Assembly: GCA_905182865.1 (NCBI GenBank)
Contig: CAJJCY010000003.1
Coordinates: forward strand, 650,054 to 714,053
Direction of reading: 5' to 3'
DNA length: 64,000 nucleotides
Source: an uncultured SAR324 cluster bacterium
GTDB lineage: Bacteria > SAR324 > NAC60-12
In this document: one piece after another, positions 63,622 through 64,000 of the stretch
How the letters are laid out: each line of letters begins with the position of its first letter
Position numbering within the stretch: position 1 is the stretch's first letter
The notes under the pieces: generated by a model
What the model saw: the letters and a program-made list of their open reading frames with translations, nothing else
Database searches by the model: none
What the model was told of the DNA's origin: nothing
Position numbers and translations under genes: made by a program

Positions 63622-64000
63622 TTATTTTTCAGATTCTTCTTCAAACATTTTTTCAGAATTCTTTGGTATTTGATAATTGCTGCTGTAAAGAAAATATGGA
63701 ATTCCGCCCAACAAAAAAACTCCCAGTTGGACAATAATGAAGAGATTGAAAATGTCTGCTCCTCCGGAAAGTCCGGCCAGTTGGTAAAGTGTCTCAAAGG
63801 CCACATGACCGATTCCGATTCCACCCGGGGCAATTGGAATTGCTACGGTGATTAAGCCAATCGGCATTAGAAAAAATTGGGTTGCCAATTCCATTTCTTT
63901 AATGCCCACCAAATGTGCAACCTGGAAAAAAATCAGTGCAATTAAAGTGTGAAGGCCTATGGACAAAAATAATGTTAAGAATAAAGTTGTTTTTTGATGC
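63622..64000 (-). CDS. UPF0104/LPG synthetase TM-region protein (N-terminus beyond window)
   Basis: The minus strand is open to the right edge. The visible C-terminal part has helices and VAIPIAPGGIGIGHVAFETL, LAGLSGGADIFNLFIIVQLG and GIPYFLYSS, the pattern of the UPF0104 (flippase-like, lysylphosphatidylglycerol synthetase N-terminal membrane domain) family. These proteins are membrane proteins of partly unknown role, often found with glycosyltransferases or lipid genes. Only about a third is in the window. It is convergent with the HDAC-family gene. Confidence 0.82.
   Translation of the reverse strand, partial: HQKTTLFLTLFLSIGLHTLIALIFFQVAHLVGIKEMELATQFFLMPIGLITVAIPIAPGGIGIGHVAFETLYQLAGLSGGADIFNLFIIVQLGVFLLGGIPYFLYSSNYQIPKNSEKMFEEESEK

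Noticed and set aside
1..64000. tRNA or rRNA genes
   Set aside because: No T-loop/anticodon-stem arrangement or conserved rRNA segment was found on reading either strand.

Overview
The window comes from a Gram-negative bacterium of moderate, roughly 40% G+C. The evidence is lipid A synthesis (LpxC), apolipoprotein N-acyltransferase (Lnt), and menaquinone genes (menF, menD, menG/ubiE). The mix of CbiD, CobN and CbtAB with a response-regulator-LpxC fusion suggests a deltaproteobacterium-like or SAR324-like lineage, but the sequence alone does not settle this.

Layout. 0-6.7 kb: cbiD (cut by the window edge), then cobA, a PaiB-like flavin protein, a PduO-type corrinoid adenosyltransferase and cobN (split by two indels). 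6.8-17.7 kb: arsC-like gene, 8-oxoguanine deaminase-type amidohydrolase, cobT and cobS, a pirin pseudogene, then a minus-strand block of Na/Ca exchanger, plsY, MoxR ATPase with an unrecognised acidic membrane protein, an SDR and lnt. 17.7-27.6 kb: a very large exported ankyrin-repeat protein, an ftsW-like gene, menD, menF, ubiE/menG and a PurD-like ATP-grasp gene. 27.9-45.5 kb: a surface-glycan region with glycosyltransferases, methyltransferases, an epimerase and IS3 debris, much of it decayed, interrupted at 32.4-36.3 kb by housekeeping genes (trmB, recX, a DEDD exonuclease, recJ). 45.8-56.3 kb: comM, a chlD-like AAA-VWA gene, cobB, an EamA transporter, a cobalamin riboswitch driving the cobalt transporter cbtB-cbtA, a broken cysteine synthase, cobQ and cobO. 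56.3-64 kb: MFS transporter, csoR with a candidate operator, a GT2 gene, a GNAT gene, nusB with a repeat tail, the receiver-LpxC fusion, a DUF192 gene, def, an HDAC-family deacylase and a UPF0104 membrane protein.

How the genes work together. Three clusters encode much of cobalamin synthesis: methylation (CobA, CbiD), cobalt uptake (CbtAB under a B12 riboswitch), cobalt insertion (CobN plus the ChlD-like partner), amidation (CobB, CobQ), adenosylation (CobO and a PduO-type enzyme) and nucleotide-loop assembly (CobT, CobS). No separate small chelatase subunit gene is seen. The ChlD-like gene has an in-phase A_AAA_AAA heptamer just after its ATPase half, followed by a -1 frame stop, which would let one mRNA make both small and medium subunits by programmed frameshifting.

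Two window-wide patterns stand out. The palindrome TCCGGA is strongly over-represented in the backbone genes and nearly absent from the 36-46 kb glycan island. Many otherwise well-conserved genes, including def, trmB, ubiE and cobN, are broken by single-base indels. Either the sequence contains indel errors or the genome is decaying; recJ, cysK, the pirin gene and several glycosyltransferases carry enough lesions to look like true pseudogenes. No tRNA, rRNA or CRISPR array was recognised.
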